From Candidatus Krumholzibacteriota bacterium (GTDB taxonomy: Bacteria; Krumholzibacteriota; Krumholzibacteriia; JAJRXK01), in assembly GCA_029262065.1 (NCBI GenBank), contig JAJDAC010000027.1:62001-126000 (forward strand): a stretch of 64,000 bases of DNA, in the 5' to 3' direction. The position numbers were made by a program, and so were the translations under genes. Position 1 is the first letter of the stretch, and the number at the start of each line of letters is the position of its first letter. The notes below the pieces were generated by a model that saw only the letters and a program-made list of their open reading frames with translations, did not search any database and had not been told where the DNA came from. Positions 55,847 to 64,000 of this stretch are shown one piece after another.

Positions 55847-57195
55847 TACTGCGCCTTGGAGTATTCAGCCCACGGGTCGGGCAGGTCGAGCGTCGTCTTC
55901 ACTTTGATCTTGGCGTCGTGCGTAAGCGTCAAGTGGTTGTCGACGATGACCAACGTACCTTCTTCGAGTGGTCCGCCCTGAAGAACCTTCTCGATTTCCA
56001 CCAGGCTGTCGTTGCGTAGACCCAGCTGTACGTAGACCCACTTCGACCGATCTCCATCCACGCGGAACAACAGCGGTCGGCCATCGCGAGTGAGGATGGC
56101 TTGACGCGGCACCAGAAGCTTGTCCGGAAAAATCTCACCGGCGATCGAAGCCCGCACGAACATACCCGGTTTCACGCGACCGTCTTCGCTCTTCATGCGC
56201 ATGAGCACGCGACAGGTACGACTCGTGGCGTCGATGTCGGGACTGATGACGTCTACCACCAGGGGGATCGTCTCGCCCAACGCGGGAACGCTCAAGAGAA
56301 CCGGGCGCCCCACCTGAAGAACGCCCAGATCCGACTCCAGCACGCCGACCTCGGCCTCGATGTTCACATCGTCGACCAATCGAGCAAATGCCTGGCCGGG
56401 TTGCACGCGCTCACCGGTCGTAAGCTCCAGAGCCGTAATGACACCGTTGAACGGCGCGCGTACGACGGAGCGTTCGATATTGAGTTCGGCCCGGGACTGA
56501 TCGGCGCGAGCCATGGAGAGACCGCTGCGCACCTCGAGCACGTCGCGGCGGTATGAACCGTCCTTCACGGCCTGGATGCCCAGCTCCAGCTCTCGCTCGT
56601 AACGTTCTTGGCGGGTGATCTTGCCGGCGACCTCCATCGCCTTCAGTTCCTGGAGTTTGTCGGCCAGCCTACGCCCTTCCACCGGCGTCCGCACATCGTC
56701 TTCTTCCGCCGCAATCTGACCCAGCGCCTGTAGATATCGCGACTGCGCCTCTTCCAGTGCCACTTGGTATTCGCGGTCGTCAATGGCCACCAGGCGCTGG
56801 CCTTTCTTTACGCGGTCGCCCTCTTGCACGTAGAGGCGTCGAATATGGCCGCCCAGTTCGAATTTCATTTCCGTGGTGTTGCGAGCGCGAATGCTGCCTT
56901 CGGCCACCACGGGCAGCACCAATTCACCGCGGCCCGCCGCGGTGGCGGTTACCGAGATAGCACGCTCGGGGCGCTTCTTCTCTTCTTCCTCACCGTCTTC
57001 GTCCCCGCTCTTGGCCTCGCCGTCTTCGGATTCCTCGTTGGCGTCGGCGGCCTCCGCGTCGGTCGCGTCTTCGGACAACACCTCGGTACCATCTTCACTC
57101 GTCGACTCATCGCCACCGTTGCCGCAGGCGGCAAAAGCGAAGATCAAGAGCAGCAAAATGAACGGCCGTACGGCAGTTCGGGGGCCAGTGCGCAT
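55846..57195 (-). CDS. RND periplasmic adaptor lipoprotein with acidic linker
   Basis: The signal FILLLLIFAFAACGNGG ends in a lipobox Cys. A very acidic linker (about residues 35-80, mostly Glu/Asp/Ser) follows, then a standard membrane-fusion protein: lipoyl half-motif GHIRRLYVQEGDRVKKGQRL, a helical hairpin, second half-motif VVRAPFNGVITALELTTGER and a beta-barrel (VGRPVLLSVPALGE). It links the two permeases encoded after it to the outer-membrane channel. ATG 57195 has GGAG upstream. The linker is longer than usual and might span extra distance to the membrane. Confidence 0.9.
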   Translation of the reverse strand: MRTGPRTAVRPFILLLLIFAFAACGNGGDESTSEDGTEVLSEDATDAEAADANEESEDGEAKSGDEDGEEEEKKRPERAISVTATAAGRGELVLPVVAEGSIRARNTTEMKFELGGHIRRLYVQEGDRVKKGQRLVAIDDREYQVALEEAQSRYLQALGQIAAEEDDVRTPVEGRRLADKLQELKAMEVAGKITRQERYERELELGIQAVKDGSYRRDVLEVRSGLSMARADQSRAELNIERSVVRAPFNGVITALELTTGERVQPGQAFARLVDDVNIEAEVGVLESDLGVLQVGRPVLLSVPALGETIPLVVDVISPDIDATSRTCRVLMRMKSEDGRVKPGMFVRASIAGEIFPDKLLVPRQAILTRDGRPLLFRVDGDRSKWVYVQLGLRNDSLVEIEKVLQGGPLEEGTLVIVDNHLTLTHDAKIKVKTTLDLPDPWAEYSKAQ

Positions 57196-57239
57196 GGGGG
57201 TCTCCGGAAAAAGGCGGGATACAGCAGATTGGGCGCAAC

Positions 57240-57265
57240 GGGCGCGAGCCACCCGGCCCGCGCCC
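57240..57265 (-). terminator. Hairpin after the propeller gene
   Basis: On the minus strand GGGCGCGGGCC and GGCTCGCGCCC pair in an 11-bp stem with one G-U, loop GGGT, 16 bases after the propeller gene stop. No T-tract follows. Confidence 0.45.
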
Positions 57266-57280
57266 TTCAAGAAATACAGC

Positions 57281-58582
57281 TTAGCGCATTCCCACGCTTG
57301 GTGCATTCAACCGGTAGACGATGACTTCCATGGGCTCGACGTCTTCTTCGGCCTCGGCTGCGCCTTCGCCGCCGCCGCCACCCTGCAGTCGCATCATGCC
57401 GTTCAGAAAGTCCGTTACCACCACGATGTAGTCGCCAACCATGTGGATGCCATCAGCGATGGGGTCGCCCTCGCCTCGCAGTGTGACTTCTTGCACGAAC
57501 TGCCCCTTGGCATCGTACACGTCGTAGCCCGCCAACACACCGTCGCCGAGTTCCACGGTGCCGCGACTGGTCTGGACCCAGAGCGTTCCGTCATCGCGAC
57601 CGTACACCTGCGAAACCGGGCTGAAGTTCTCTTCGATGTCGTACTTGATGTTGGGAATGGGAATCTGACGCGTGAAACCCTTGTAGATCTCCAGGATACG
57701 TTCGGTCTGTTCCGCGTTGCGCTTGTGGGTGGGGTACTCACGCTCGATGATGCGATCGGTCTTACCCTGAGCATCCCACACCTTGACCTTGTACTTGCCG
57801 AACTCCGGAACGGTCATCACGCGACCGTCGGCCGTTGCCGTCCAGCGATTGCGGAAACTGTCCCATTCACGCTCGGAAATTTCGGCGGACGCGAAATCCA
57901 TGGTGCTGTCCTGCGTGTGCAAAATGGTTTCGCTCGAACCGTCGGCGGTTACCAGGGCAAGAACGTTGCTCTGCGTGAACGCCTTTTCGGAGGGCTGGTT
58001 GCGACCGTACATCAGGGCCAGGTTTTCGCCCGCATAGGCGGCCGAGAACAGAACGCGGAAGCCAGCACCCTCGACCTCGGGCAGCGGGAAATCACCAGCC
58101 GGGTCACCTTCGGGGGTCAGCATGACGATCTTGCTCGGAAACGCCTGCAGTACACCGATGTTGCCGCCGGGCATCTTCATCATGCTCAGGGCGCCGCGGA
58201 ACTCGCCAGGGCCTTCACCCTCGCGACCGATGGTGCGTACGTACTCGCCTTCGGGCGAGAAGATCTGGATCTCATTCAGCTGCGTGTCCAGCATGTAGAA
58301 GTTACCGTCTTCGCCGACCATGATGGATCCGACTACGCCGAAGAGAACGTCCTCGTCGTAACCGCCGACTCGGAACATTTCTTCCAACTCGATGGAGGCT
58401 GGCTTTTCCATGCCTTTGACGGGGTTCATCATGTGCAGTGTTTCGTCGATGGTCTGTTCGGAGCCCTTCCAGTCGCCCGCCACCGCGGCCGCGGCCATGG
58501 TAAGCATCGCAACAAGTGTTAGGGCAATGGACAGGGAAAGGCCGCGTGGGCGTTGCGAAGAACGCGTGGGGTTGTGCGACAT
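57281..58582 (-). CDS. Exported six-bladed beta-propeller protein
   Basis: A signal peptide (LSIALTLVAMLTMAAAAVAG) precedes about six NHL-like blades, such as GNFYMLDTQLNEIQIFSPEG, YVRTIGREGEGPGEFRG and YGRDDGTLWVQTSRG. This fits the 6-bladed propeller group common in secreted proteins of Bacteroidetes-like bacteria. A Gly run and an acidic stretch (GGGGGEGAAEAEEDVEP) sit near the C-terminus. It has no catalytic motif, so a ligand- or protein-binding role is likely. It lies upstream of the RND operon on the same strand, with a hairpin between, so co-transcription is uncertain. Confidence 0.8.
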   Translation of the reverse strand: MSHNPTRSSQRPRGLSLSIALTLVAMLTMAAAAVAGDWKGSEQTIDETLHMMNPVKGMEKPASIELEEMFRVGGYDEDVLFGVVGSIMVGEDGNFYMLDTQLNEIQIFSPEGEYVRTIGREGEGPGEFRGALSMMKMPGGNIGVLQAFPSKIVMLTPEGDPAGDFPLPEVEGAGFRVLFSAAYAGENLALMYGRNQPSEKAFTQSNVLALVTADGSSETILHTQDSTMDFASAEISEREWDSFRNRWTATADGRVMTVPEFGKYKVKVWDAQGKTDRIIEREYPTHKRNAEQTERILEIYKGFTRQIPIPNIKYDIEENFSPVSQVYGRDDGTLWVQTSRGTVELGDGVLAGYDVYDAKGQFVQEVTLRGEGDPIADGIHMVGDYIVVVTDFLNGMMRLQGGGGGEGAAEAEEDVEPMEVIVYRLNAPSVGMR

Positions 58583-58850
58583 TGGAATCGGATTCTCCTG
58601 TGTTCTGGCGGGAAATCGGGCATGTCTTCAGAGGGTCTACGAAGGCGCGCGTGGTCGTGTTGCAAGACGACGCAAAAAGTAGTTCGGAACGGGTTCCGAT
58701 CTGGATCCACGCCGCGCGCGTAGCAAGCAGTCTGTATATATGAAGTTGGTACCCGGGTCGCCCCCCATGGGTTCCGGGGGTGGTTTCAAGAGGACGCCTC
58801 GCCTAGGCGCTCATCGTCTCCTGGGTGAACAGGGCTATGTTTTCATATTG
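58583..58850. other. Divergent intergenic region
   Basis: No gene is seen. It should contain the promoter of the minus-strand propeller gene and the -35 of the GntR gene. A G/C-run (GGGTCGCCCCCC, then CCGGGGGTGG) near 58760 is the only other feature noted. Confidence 0.4.
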
Positions 58851-58888
58851 ATAATTGTATTAGTATACTGATACACTAATACAATTAT
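58851..58888 (+). promoter_or_regulatory. Palindromic operator overlapping promoter and start codon
   Basis: ATAATTGTATTAGT (58851-58864) is repeated perfectly inverted as ACTAATACAATTAT (58875-58888) with a 10-base spacer. A -10 TATACT (58864-58869) lies inside. The right arm includes the first two bases of the GntR ATG. Autoregulation by the encoded repressor is the simple reading. Confidence 0.8.
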
Positions 58889-59285
58889 GAACATCACCAT
58901 CTTCTTTCGCCCCCAACCGGCGAACTCCCAACCCATATATCAGCAACTGGTTACAGACGCTGCCATGGCCATTGCAGATCATCGTTTGAAACCAGGCGAC
59001 GAGCTACCCTCCGTTCGGCAGGTGGCACGCGACCTCGATCTGAACCCCATGACCGTATCCCGGGCGTATGCGGAACTTGCCCGCCAGGGCTGGGTCAGAG
59101 GGCGACGGGGCCGTCGAATGGTCGTGCGGGAGCAGATTCCGTCCGTGGACCCGGCGCTGGCTGGAACACTCGTGGAGCCCCACCTCCGATTGGCCCTGGT
59201 TCAGGCGCGGCGGGTGGGCTGGTCACCACAGCATCTGATCGATCGCCTGCAACAACTGATTCAAACCACGCCGCCGGCCCAGTGA
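58887..59285 (+). CDS. YtrA-type GntR family transcriptional regulator
   Basis: At 132 residues it holds only a GntR winged helix (QQLVTDAAMAIADHRLKPGD, LPSVRQVARDLDLNPMTVSR, AYAELARQGWVRGRRG) and a short helical tail. This is the YtrA subgroup, which has no ligand-binding domain of the FadR or HutC type. YtrA regulators usually repress an ABC transporter operon starting with their own gene; here an amidohydrolase fusion gene follows. No Shine-Dalgarno precedes the ATG, and the promoter position suggests a leader of about 10 bases. Confidence 0.88.
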   Translation: MNITIFFRPQPANSQPIYQQLVTDAAMAIADHRLKPGDELPSVRQVARDLDLNPMTVSRAYAELARQGWVRGRRGRRMVVREQIPSVDPALAGTLVEPHLRLALVQARRVGWSPQHLIDRLQQLIQTTPPAQ

Positions 59286-59368
59286 CGACTTAAGCGCTGG
59301 TCGACACCCCAGGGGTTTGGCTACCCTGGTCGTCCGCCGTCCCGCCGAGACTTCCAGTGGAGGCTTTC

Positions 59369-62300
59369 ATGTCCATCATCGTTCTGTTCCTGGTGAGTGT
59401 ACTGCTCACCTGGGCCCCGGTATCGCTGGCACAAACAACCCTGCACGTTGGCCACAACGATCACCACGAGTCTACGCCCGCCGAGACCGTCGCCAAAGAC
59501 GAAGCGGCGGAAGAGGAAGAAGACGAGTGGGATGTGAACGAACCCCGCGGTCCCCATTCCAGCGTGACGTTCAGCACCAGCGAGGGAACGTGGATGAGTG
59601 TCGACGTGTCACCCGACGGGGCGACGCTCGTGTTCGACCATCTGGGTGATCTATTCACCCTGCCCGTTTCAGGTGGTACGGCCCAACGATTGACGCAAGG
59701 AATGGCGTGGGACTTCCAACCGCGGTTCTCGCCCGACGGAACCGAGATCCTGTTTACCAGCGATCGTGAAGGTTCCGACAACATCTGGATTCTTCCGGTT
59801 GCCGGCGGCGACCCGAAACAGCTGACCAAGGAAGACGAGAAAGTCACCAATTGCGGAGCCTGGAGCCCCGACGGTCAGACCGTAATGACCAAGCGTCGTC
59901 TGACCGACACGAGTTCGCTGGGAACCACCGAACTGTGGATGTACCACCGCACCGGCGGCGACGGTATTCAGATTACCAAGAAAGACGACATCCCCGAGGT
60001 AAGCGAGCCCATCTTCCACCCCGACGGTCGCTTCGTCTACTTCAGTGCCCGTCCCAGTCGCTTCGGCTACAACCGCAACGTTCACCAGGGCATCTACCAG
60101 ATTCGTCGCTTCGATCTGCAGACCGGGGAAGTCACGCCGGTCACCAATCGCTTTGGCGGCGCGGGAAATCCGGCCATCAGTCCCGACGGCAACACGCTGG
60201 CGTTCATCACGCGCGACGGCCTGGATACCGTGCTCATGTTGCACGATCTGGTTTCCGGCGCCGAGCGCCGGTTGACCGACGGGCTCGATCCCGATCTTCA
60301 AGAAGCATTCGCGTGGACGGGCGTATATCCCGCCATGGATTTCACGCCCGACGGCCGACACATCGTTGTTTCGGCGCAGGGGAGACTCTGGAAGGTCAAT
60401 GCGAACACCGGAGCCAAAGCCACGATTCCCTTCACCGTGGCGGTGGAGCAAACCGTCCAGGAGGCCTTGAGTTTCAAGCCCAACGTCACCAGCGACACCT
60501 TCAACCTGAACATCCTGCGCTGGATCCATGAAAGCCCCCGCGATCAGAGCATTGTGTTCGCCGCGTTGGGTCGTATCTACCAAGCCGATTCGGACGGAAC
60601 GAACCCCAAGGTTCTATTGAAGAACGACGACGACTCGGTCTTCGAGTACGCGCCCCGTCTCAGTGCCGACGGCAAGCGACTTGCCTACGTGACCTGGAGC
60701 GACACCGACAAAGGTCACGTGTGGACGGCAAACGCCAACGGCGGCGGCCAGCGTCAGATCACCACCGTCGCCGGTCAGTACGCCAACCCCAACTGGTCGG
60801 CCGATGCCAAACATCTGGTGTACCTGAAGGGCAGTGGCGCCACCTTGCGCGGCAACGACCTGGCCGAAGAGTTGTGGCACGAGATCTACGTGGTGCAGGC
60901 CGACGGCAAGAACCGGCGCTACGTGGCCAGCGTGGGCATGCGTGGATCGCAGGCCCGCATGCCCAATCCGGTGTTTGGTCCCGACGGACTACGCATCTAT
61001 TTCATGGAAAACGGCGAGAGCAACACCGTCAACTTCGTGTCGGTGAATCTCGACGGTGTGGACAAGAAAACCCACGCAGCATTGAAGTACGGAGAAGAGT
61101 TCGCCCTGTCCCCCAACGGGAAATGGATCGCCTACAAGCACCTGCACGATGCCTACGTTGCCCCCATGCCGCTGGCGGGGACAAACAAGCTGGAGCTGGG
61201 CGATAGCGACGGCGCCGTGGTCGTGAAAGCGCTTACGAAGGACGTGGCCGACTGGATTGCCTGGGCTGACGATGAAACCCTGACCTGGGCCCAAGGAAAC
61301 AGTTTCTACCGGCAGACGCTCGAGAAGATCCTGGCTGAACCGGAAGAGGATGAAGACGAGGGCGACGACGATGCCGACGGCAAAGGCAGTGAAGACGACG
61401 AAGACGAAGCCCCCGATCCCAACGCCCCCGAATCCGTGGACGTTCTGGTGGAAGTGAATCGCCAACGCCCCACGGGCACGCTGGTCATCGACGGTGCTCG
61501 ACTCATTACCATGAACGGCGATGAAGTCATCGAGAACGGCGTAGTGGTGGTGAAAGACAACCGCATCGTGCAGGTGGGCGCCAAGGGCAGCGTTTCCATT
61601 CCCGACGGAGCTGAGATTGTCGACGCCAGTGGCATGACCGCCATTCCCGGCCTGGTCGATGCCCACGCCCACATGGGCTACGGCGGCCTCGACATCCTGC
61701 CCCAACGCGATTGGCGCTACTACGCCAACCTGGCGTACGGCGTTACGGCCACCATGGACCCATCGGCAAGTACGCACCTGGTGTTCAGCCAGGCCGAAAT
61801 GGTCGAGGCCGGGGTCATGAAGGGACCTCGCATCTACTCCACCGGGTTCATTCTGTACGGCGCGGACATCCCCGGTAAGGCACCGACCAAGAGCCTGGAT
61901 GACGCAAAGCGCCACGTGCGTCGCCAGAAGAAACTGGGCGCGTTCGCGGTGAAAAGCTACATGCAGCCCAAACGAATCCAACGGCAGTGGATGCTCGAGG
62001 CCGCTCGTGAAGAAAAGATGTTGGTATTCCCCGAAGGCGGCGGAAATTTCCAGCACAACCTGGGCATGATCGTCGACGGCCACACCGGTATTGAACACAG
62101 CGTGCCGGTGGCTCCGTTGTACGATGATGTGGTGCAGTTGTGGAGCAACACGAAGGTAGGATACACGCCGACGCTGCTGGTGTCGTACGGCGGTTTGAGT
62201 GGCGAACACTGGTTCTATCAGAACGACGAACCCATCTGGCGCAACCAGAAGCTTCTTCGTTTCACACCGCGCGCCGACGTAGAGAGCCGCTCGCGGCGTT

Positions 62301-62719
62301 TGAACATCCATGCCTACGAGGGCGACTGGCACCATGTAAACGTGGCTGCATCGTGCGACAAACTGGTCCAGGCCGGGGTAGGCGTGAACATGGGCGCGCA
62401 CGGTCAACGCCAGGGACTGGGTTGCCATTGGGAACTGTGGGCCCTGAGCCACGGTGGAATGAACGCCCACGATGTACTGCGATGCGGCACTCTGTTTCCG
62501 GCCCGCTACATTGGATTGGGCGACGAACTGGGTTCGTTGGAGGCCGGCAAGCTGGCTGACATCGTCCTACTGGCCAAGAATCCGCTGGACGACATCCGCA
62601 ACACCGATACGGTGCGAATTGTGATCAAGAACGGCGAGATGTTCGATGGCGACACGATGGATCAGATGTATCCGGTGAAGGCGAAGCGGAAGCCGTTTCT
62701 CTGGGAGCTCAACCAGTAG
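59369..62719 (+). CDS. PD40 (TolB-type) propeller fused to amidohydrolase
   Basis: The ATG at 59369 has GGAGG five bases upstream and opens a signal peptide (IIVLFLVSVLLTWAPVSLA). An acidic segment (EAAEEEEDEWD) follows, then TolB/PD40 blades (SVDVSPDGATLVFDHLGDLF, PRFSPDGTEILFTSDREGSD, PAISPDGNTLAFITRDG). Near residue 660 a second acidic run is followed by an amidohydrolase of the imidazolonepropionase-like group: GLVDAHAHMGYGG (HxH at about 766), later H-x-H-like and Asp-bearing motifs (TGIEHSVPV, NMGAHGQRQGLGCHWE). Other metal ligands look present. The exported enzyme likely cleaves a cyclic or peptide-like amide; substrate unknown. It may be controlled by the GntR regulator before it. Confidence 0.87.
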   Translation: MSIIVLFLVSVLLTWAPVSLAQTTLHVGHNDHHESTPAETVAKDEAAEEEEDEWDVNEPRGPHSSVTFSTSEGTWMSVDVSPDGATLVFDHLGDLFTLPVSGGTAQRLTQGMAWDFQPRFSPDGTEILFTSDREGSDNIWILPVAGGDPKQLTKEDEKVTNCGAWSPDGQTVMTKRRLTDTSSLGTTELWMYHRTGGDGIQITKKDDIPEVSEPIFHPDGRFVYFSARPSRFGYNRNVHQGIYQIRRFDLQTGEVTPVTNRFGGAGNPAISPDGNTLAFITRDGLDTVLMLHDLVSGAERRLTDGLDPDLQEAFAWTGVYPAMDFTPDGRHIVVSAQGRLWKVNANTGAKATIPFTVAVEQTVQEALSFKPNVTSDTFNLNILRWIHESPRDQSIVFAALGRIYQADSDGTNPKVLLKNDDDSVFEYAPRLSADGKRLAYVTWSDTDKGHVWTANANGGGQRQITTVAGQYANPNWSADAKHLVYLKGSGATLRGNDLAEELWHEIYVVQADGKNRRYVASVGMRGSQARMPNPVFGPDGLRIYFMENGESNTVNFVSVNLDGVDKKTHAALKYGEEFALSPNGKWIAYKHLHDAYVAPMPLAGTNKLELGDSDGAVVVKALTKDVADWIAWADDETLTWAQGNSFYRQTLEKILAEPEEDEDEGDDDADGKGSEDDEDEAPDPNAPESVDVLVEVNRQRPTGTLVIDGARLITMNGDEVIENGVVVVKDNRIVQVGAKGSVSIPDGAEIVDASGMTAIPGLVDAHAHMGYGGLDILPQRDWRYYANLAYGVTATMDPSASTHLVFSQAEMVEAGVMKGPRIYSTGFILYGADIPGKAPTKSLDDAKRHVRRQKKLGAFAVKSYMQPKRIQRQWMLEAAREEKMLVFPEGGGNFQHNLGMIVDGHTGIEHSVPVAPLYDDVVQLWSNTKVGYTPTLLVSYGGLSGEHWFYQNDEPIWRNQKLLRFTPRADVESRSRRLNIHAYEGDWHHVNVAASCDKLVQAGVGVNMGAHGQRQGLGCHWELWALSHGGMNAHDVLRCGTLFPARYIGLGDELGSLEAGKLADIVLLAKNPLDDIRNTDTVRIVIKNGEMFDGDTMDQMYPVKAKRKPFLWELNQ

Positions 62720-62738
62720 TCGCCAACCTACGTCACGA

Positions 62739-64000
62739 CTAGGGCCACTTGAGGTAGAGGTCGCCTTCAATCCAGTCAAGGTTGTCGGAGTTGTCGGCGC
62801 GATTGGCGTGGAGGGATCGCGTTACCAACTTCCAGACAATTCCGTTGTCGGTGCCGTTGTGTACGAGGGGCGCGGAATTCATTTGGGTTGGATGGCTTGA
62901 TTGGCGTTCGCGCGCCTGTGCGAGTACTTCGGCCACGGATATACGTACCACCAATGAATCCCCGTGCATGACACGAATGAAGGGATTCGGACGATCAACC
63001 GCGACGTGCAGTCCCTCCAGCGACGTAGGTGCGCGGGAGAGTTCCGCGCCAATTCGAAAATGGGTATCGAAGCCCGCCACGCTCTGACCCTCGCGCAGTG
63101 TCTGCGAACCAAAACTCAACGTAAGGCCACTTCCGTCTTCGGTACGTTGCCATTTGTCGACTGCCTCCACGCCAACCTCGTGAAGCAACCTGGAAGTGTG
63201 TTCACGGGCCGTGCCGCTCCGATAACTGACGCGGCCGTCGTGCGGCTCGGGCTCGTCCACGGTGGCCCACTGTTCCGCGAATCGTTCGCGGACGAATTCT
63301 GGTCCGTGCCCGGACAACAAGTAGTTCATGACCGCAGTCAACTCGCGGCGATCTTCGAACTCAAGAGTAGTAGCCACGGGAACGGCCTTTTCGTCCACCA
63401 ACATGCCAGCCTTGGCCAGCAATTCATCAAGGCGCGATTCTTGACTTCGCCGTGAAACCGCGTACGCACCCCATGGGCCAAACGTCGTCAGCGCAGCCAC
63501 CACGCAGAGCGTGAGCGGAAACCACCGGATATTTGCTGACCGTGTGATGAGATAGAAGACGCATAACCCGGCGAGCCAAACCGCCAGCACGAACAGAAAA
63601 TACCGATTCTCCGTGATGCCGTATTGATCGACGCGCTTACCCAGGGCCGCCAGAAGCATGCCCAGCGCCGGCAGCATGACGATGTAGAACAACCGGCCGT
63701 AGGTGTCGACCCAGCGGCTTTCCTGCCGTTGGCGCACAGGGTGCAGAAACAACAACGACAGCACACCCAACACCGACACCGAAGACACCAGATACCCGAT
63801 CCATCCGCTGGGCCACTCTCTGGTAACGAGGACCTTGCCCAGGTAGAGAGTAAGGATCACCACGTAAACCGCGACGATCGGCAATAGAATGTACTGCGCG
63901 AAAATGCGAATTCCGGTGGGGTACGTGGTATCGCTTTCGAGCGCGTCGAGATTTTCGGGAATGCCCCCCAGGAAATACATGGTGCCAAACATGATCGATA
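62739..64000 (-). CDS. DUF4153-like membrane protein (N-terminus beyond right edge)
   Basis: The frame is open to the window end, so the true start is outside. The visible part has about six membrane helices, opening with GTMYFLGGIPENLDAL and IFAQYILLPIVAVYVVILTL, the typical DUF4153 motif order (a WP-G turn appears as EWPSGWIGYLVSSVSVLG). After residue 190 a soluble, mixed alpha/beta domain of about 230 residues follows, with no recognised family. DUF4153 proteins are of unknown function. It converges on the amidohydrolase fusion gene with 19 bases between. Confidence 0.75.
   Translation of the reverse strand, partial: SIMFGTMYFLGGIPENLDALESDTTYPTGIRIFAQYILLPIVAVYVVILTLYLGKVLVTREWPSGWIGYLVSSVSVLGVLSLLFLHPVRQRQESRWVDTYGRLFYIVMLPALGMLLAALGKRVDQYGITENRYFLFVLAVWLAGLCVFYLITRSANIRWFPLTLCVVAALTTFGPWGAYAVSRRSQESRLDELLAKAGMLVDEKAVPVATTLEFEDRRELTAVMNYLLSGHGPEFVRERFAEQWATVDEPEPHDGRVSYRSGTAREHTSRLLHEVGVEAVDKWQRTEDGSGLTLSFGSQTLREGQSVAGFDTHFRIGAELSRAPTSLEGLHVAVDRPNPFIRVMHGDSLVVRISVAEVLAQARERQSSHPTQMNSAPLVHNGTDNGIVWKLVTRSLHANRADNSDNLDWIEGDLYLKWP

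Noticed and set aside
56873-58522. A 549-codon plus-strand frame
   Set aside because: It is antisense to two well-supported genes (adaptor and propeller) and crosses their intergenic hairpin.
60989-62470. A 493-codon minus-strand frame
   Set aside because: It is antisense to the amidohydrolase domain and lacks any recognisable motif.

Overview
The window is 64 kb of gene-dense, GC-rich bacterial chromosome with short intergenic gaps. GTG and TTG starts are frequent, usually with a GGAGG-type ribosome site. The cell has two membranes: there is a complete RND adaptor and permease set, an M16 protease, TolB-type propellers, a likely outer-membrane barrel and many signal peptides. At least five large secreted proteins end in an FlgD-Ig type sorting domain with a PNPFNP-like motif and a basic tail such as MVLLK. 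That signature, with ECF sigma/kinase and ECF/anti-sigma pairs and PD40-propeller enzymes, points to a poorly cultured lineage of the FCB group (Eisenbacteria or Krumholzibacteriota-like). This placement is an inference; no rRNA gene is present. No tRNA, CRISPR array, insertion sequence or phage gene was found.

Layout. 1-6 kb: the start of a lipoprotein gene, DUF547 and DUF456-like proteins, a minus-strand cluster of small membrane proteins with a helix-hairpin-helix repeat protein, then hutH and a DinB-like protein. 6-11 kb: a minus-strand run with a BNR-type propeller protein, a gluzincin/PD40/barrel fusion and a membrane-anchored protein. 11-14 kb: a lone, degenerate ABC ATPase with a Fur-like box, divergent from class II DAHP synthase, then a small exported protein with a good promoter. 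14-28.7 kb: an export-rich region with a PA-domain metalloprotein, an M4/VWA giant, a CHAT-TPR protein and two sorting-domain proteins. 28.9-33.7 kb: an ECF sigma/tandem zinc-finger anti-sigma pair, a Rieske/glutamate-synthase-like fusion, and a translationally coupled ECF sigma/Ser-Thr kinase pair. 33.8-37.5 kb: an ABC exporter and an FG-GAP sorting-domain protein.

37.5-39.4 kb is the most unusual stretch. A compact minus-strand unit has a TTGACA promoter, two tiny open reading frames (33 and 14 codons) each with a strong ribosome site, and a hairpin/T-tract terminator. It lies head-to-head with a PRMT-like methyltransferase that has a PqqD/RRE-like N-terminal domain. This looks like a candidate ribosomally made, modified peptide locus, but peptide production and modification are not shown by sequence alone.

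39.5-45.6 kb: an S9 peptidase, a polytopic TPR protein, a Nudix hydrolase and a small exported protein. 45.6-58.6 kb (minus): an M16 protease, an orphan OmpR/PhoB-type regulator, an operon of adaptor plus two RND permeases, and a six-bladed propeller protein. 58.9-62.7 kb (plus): a YtrA-type GntR regulator whose start codon is embedded in a 14-bp-arm palindrome, and a PD40/amidohydrolase fusion. The right edge cuts a DUF4153-like membrane protein.
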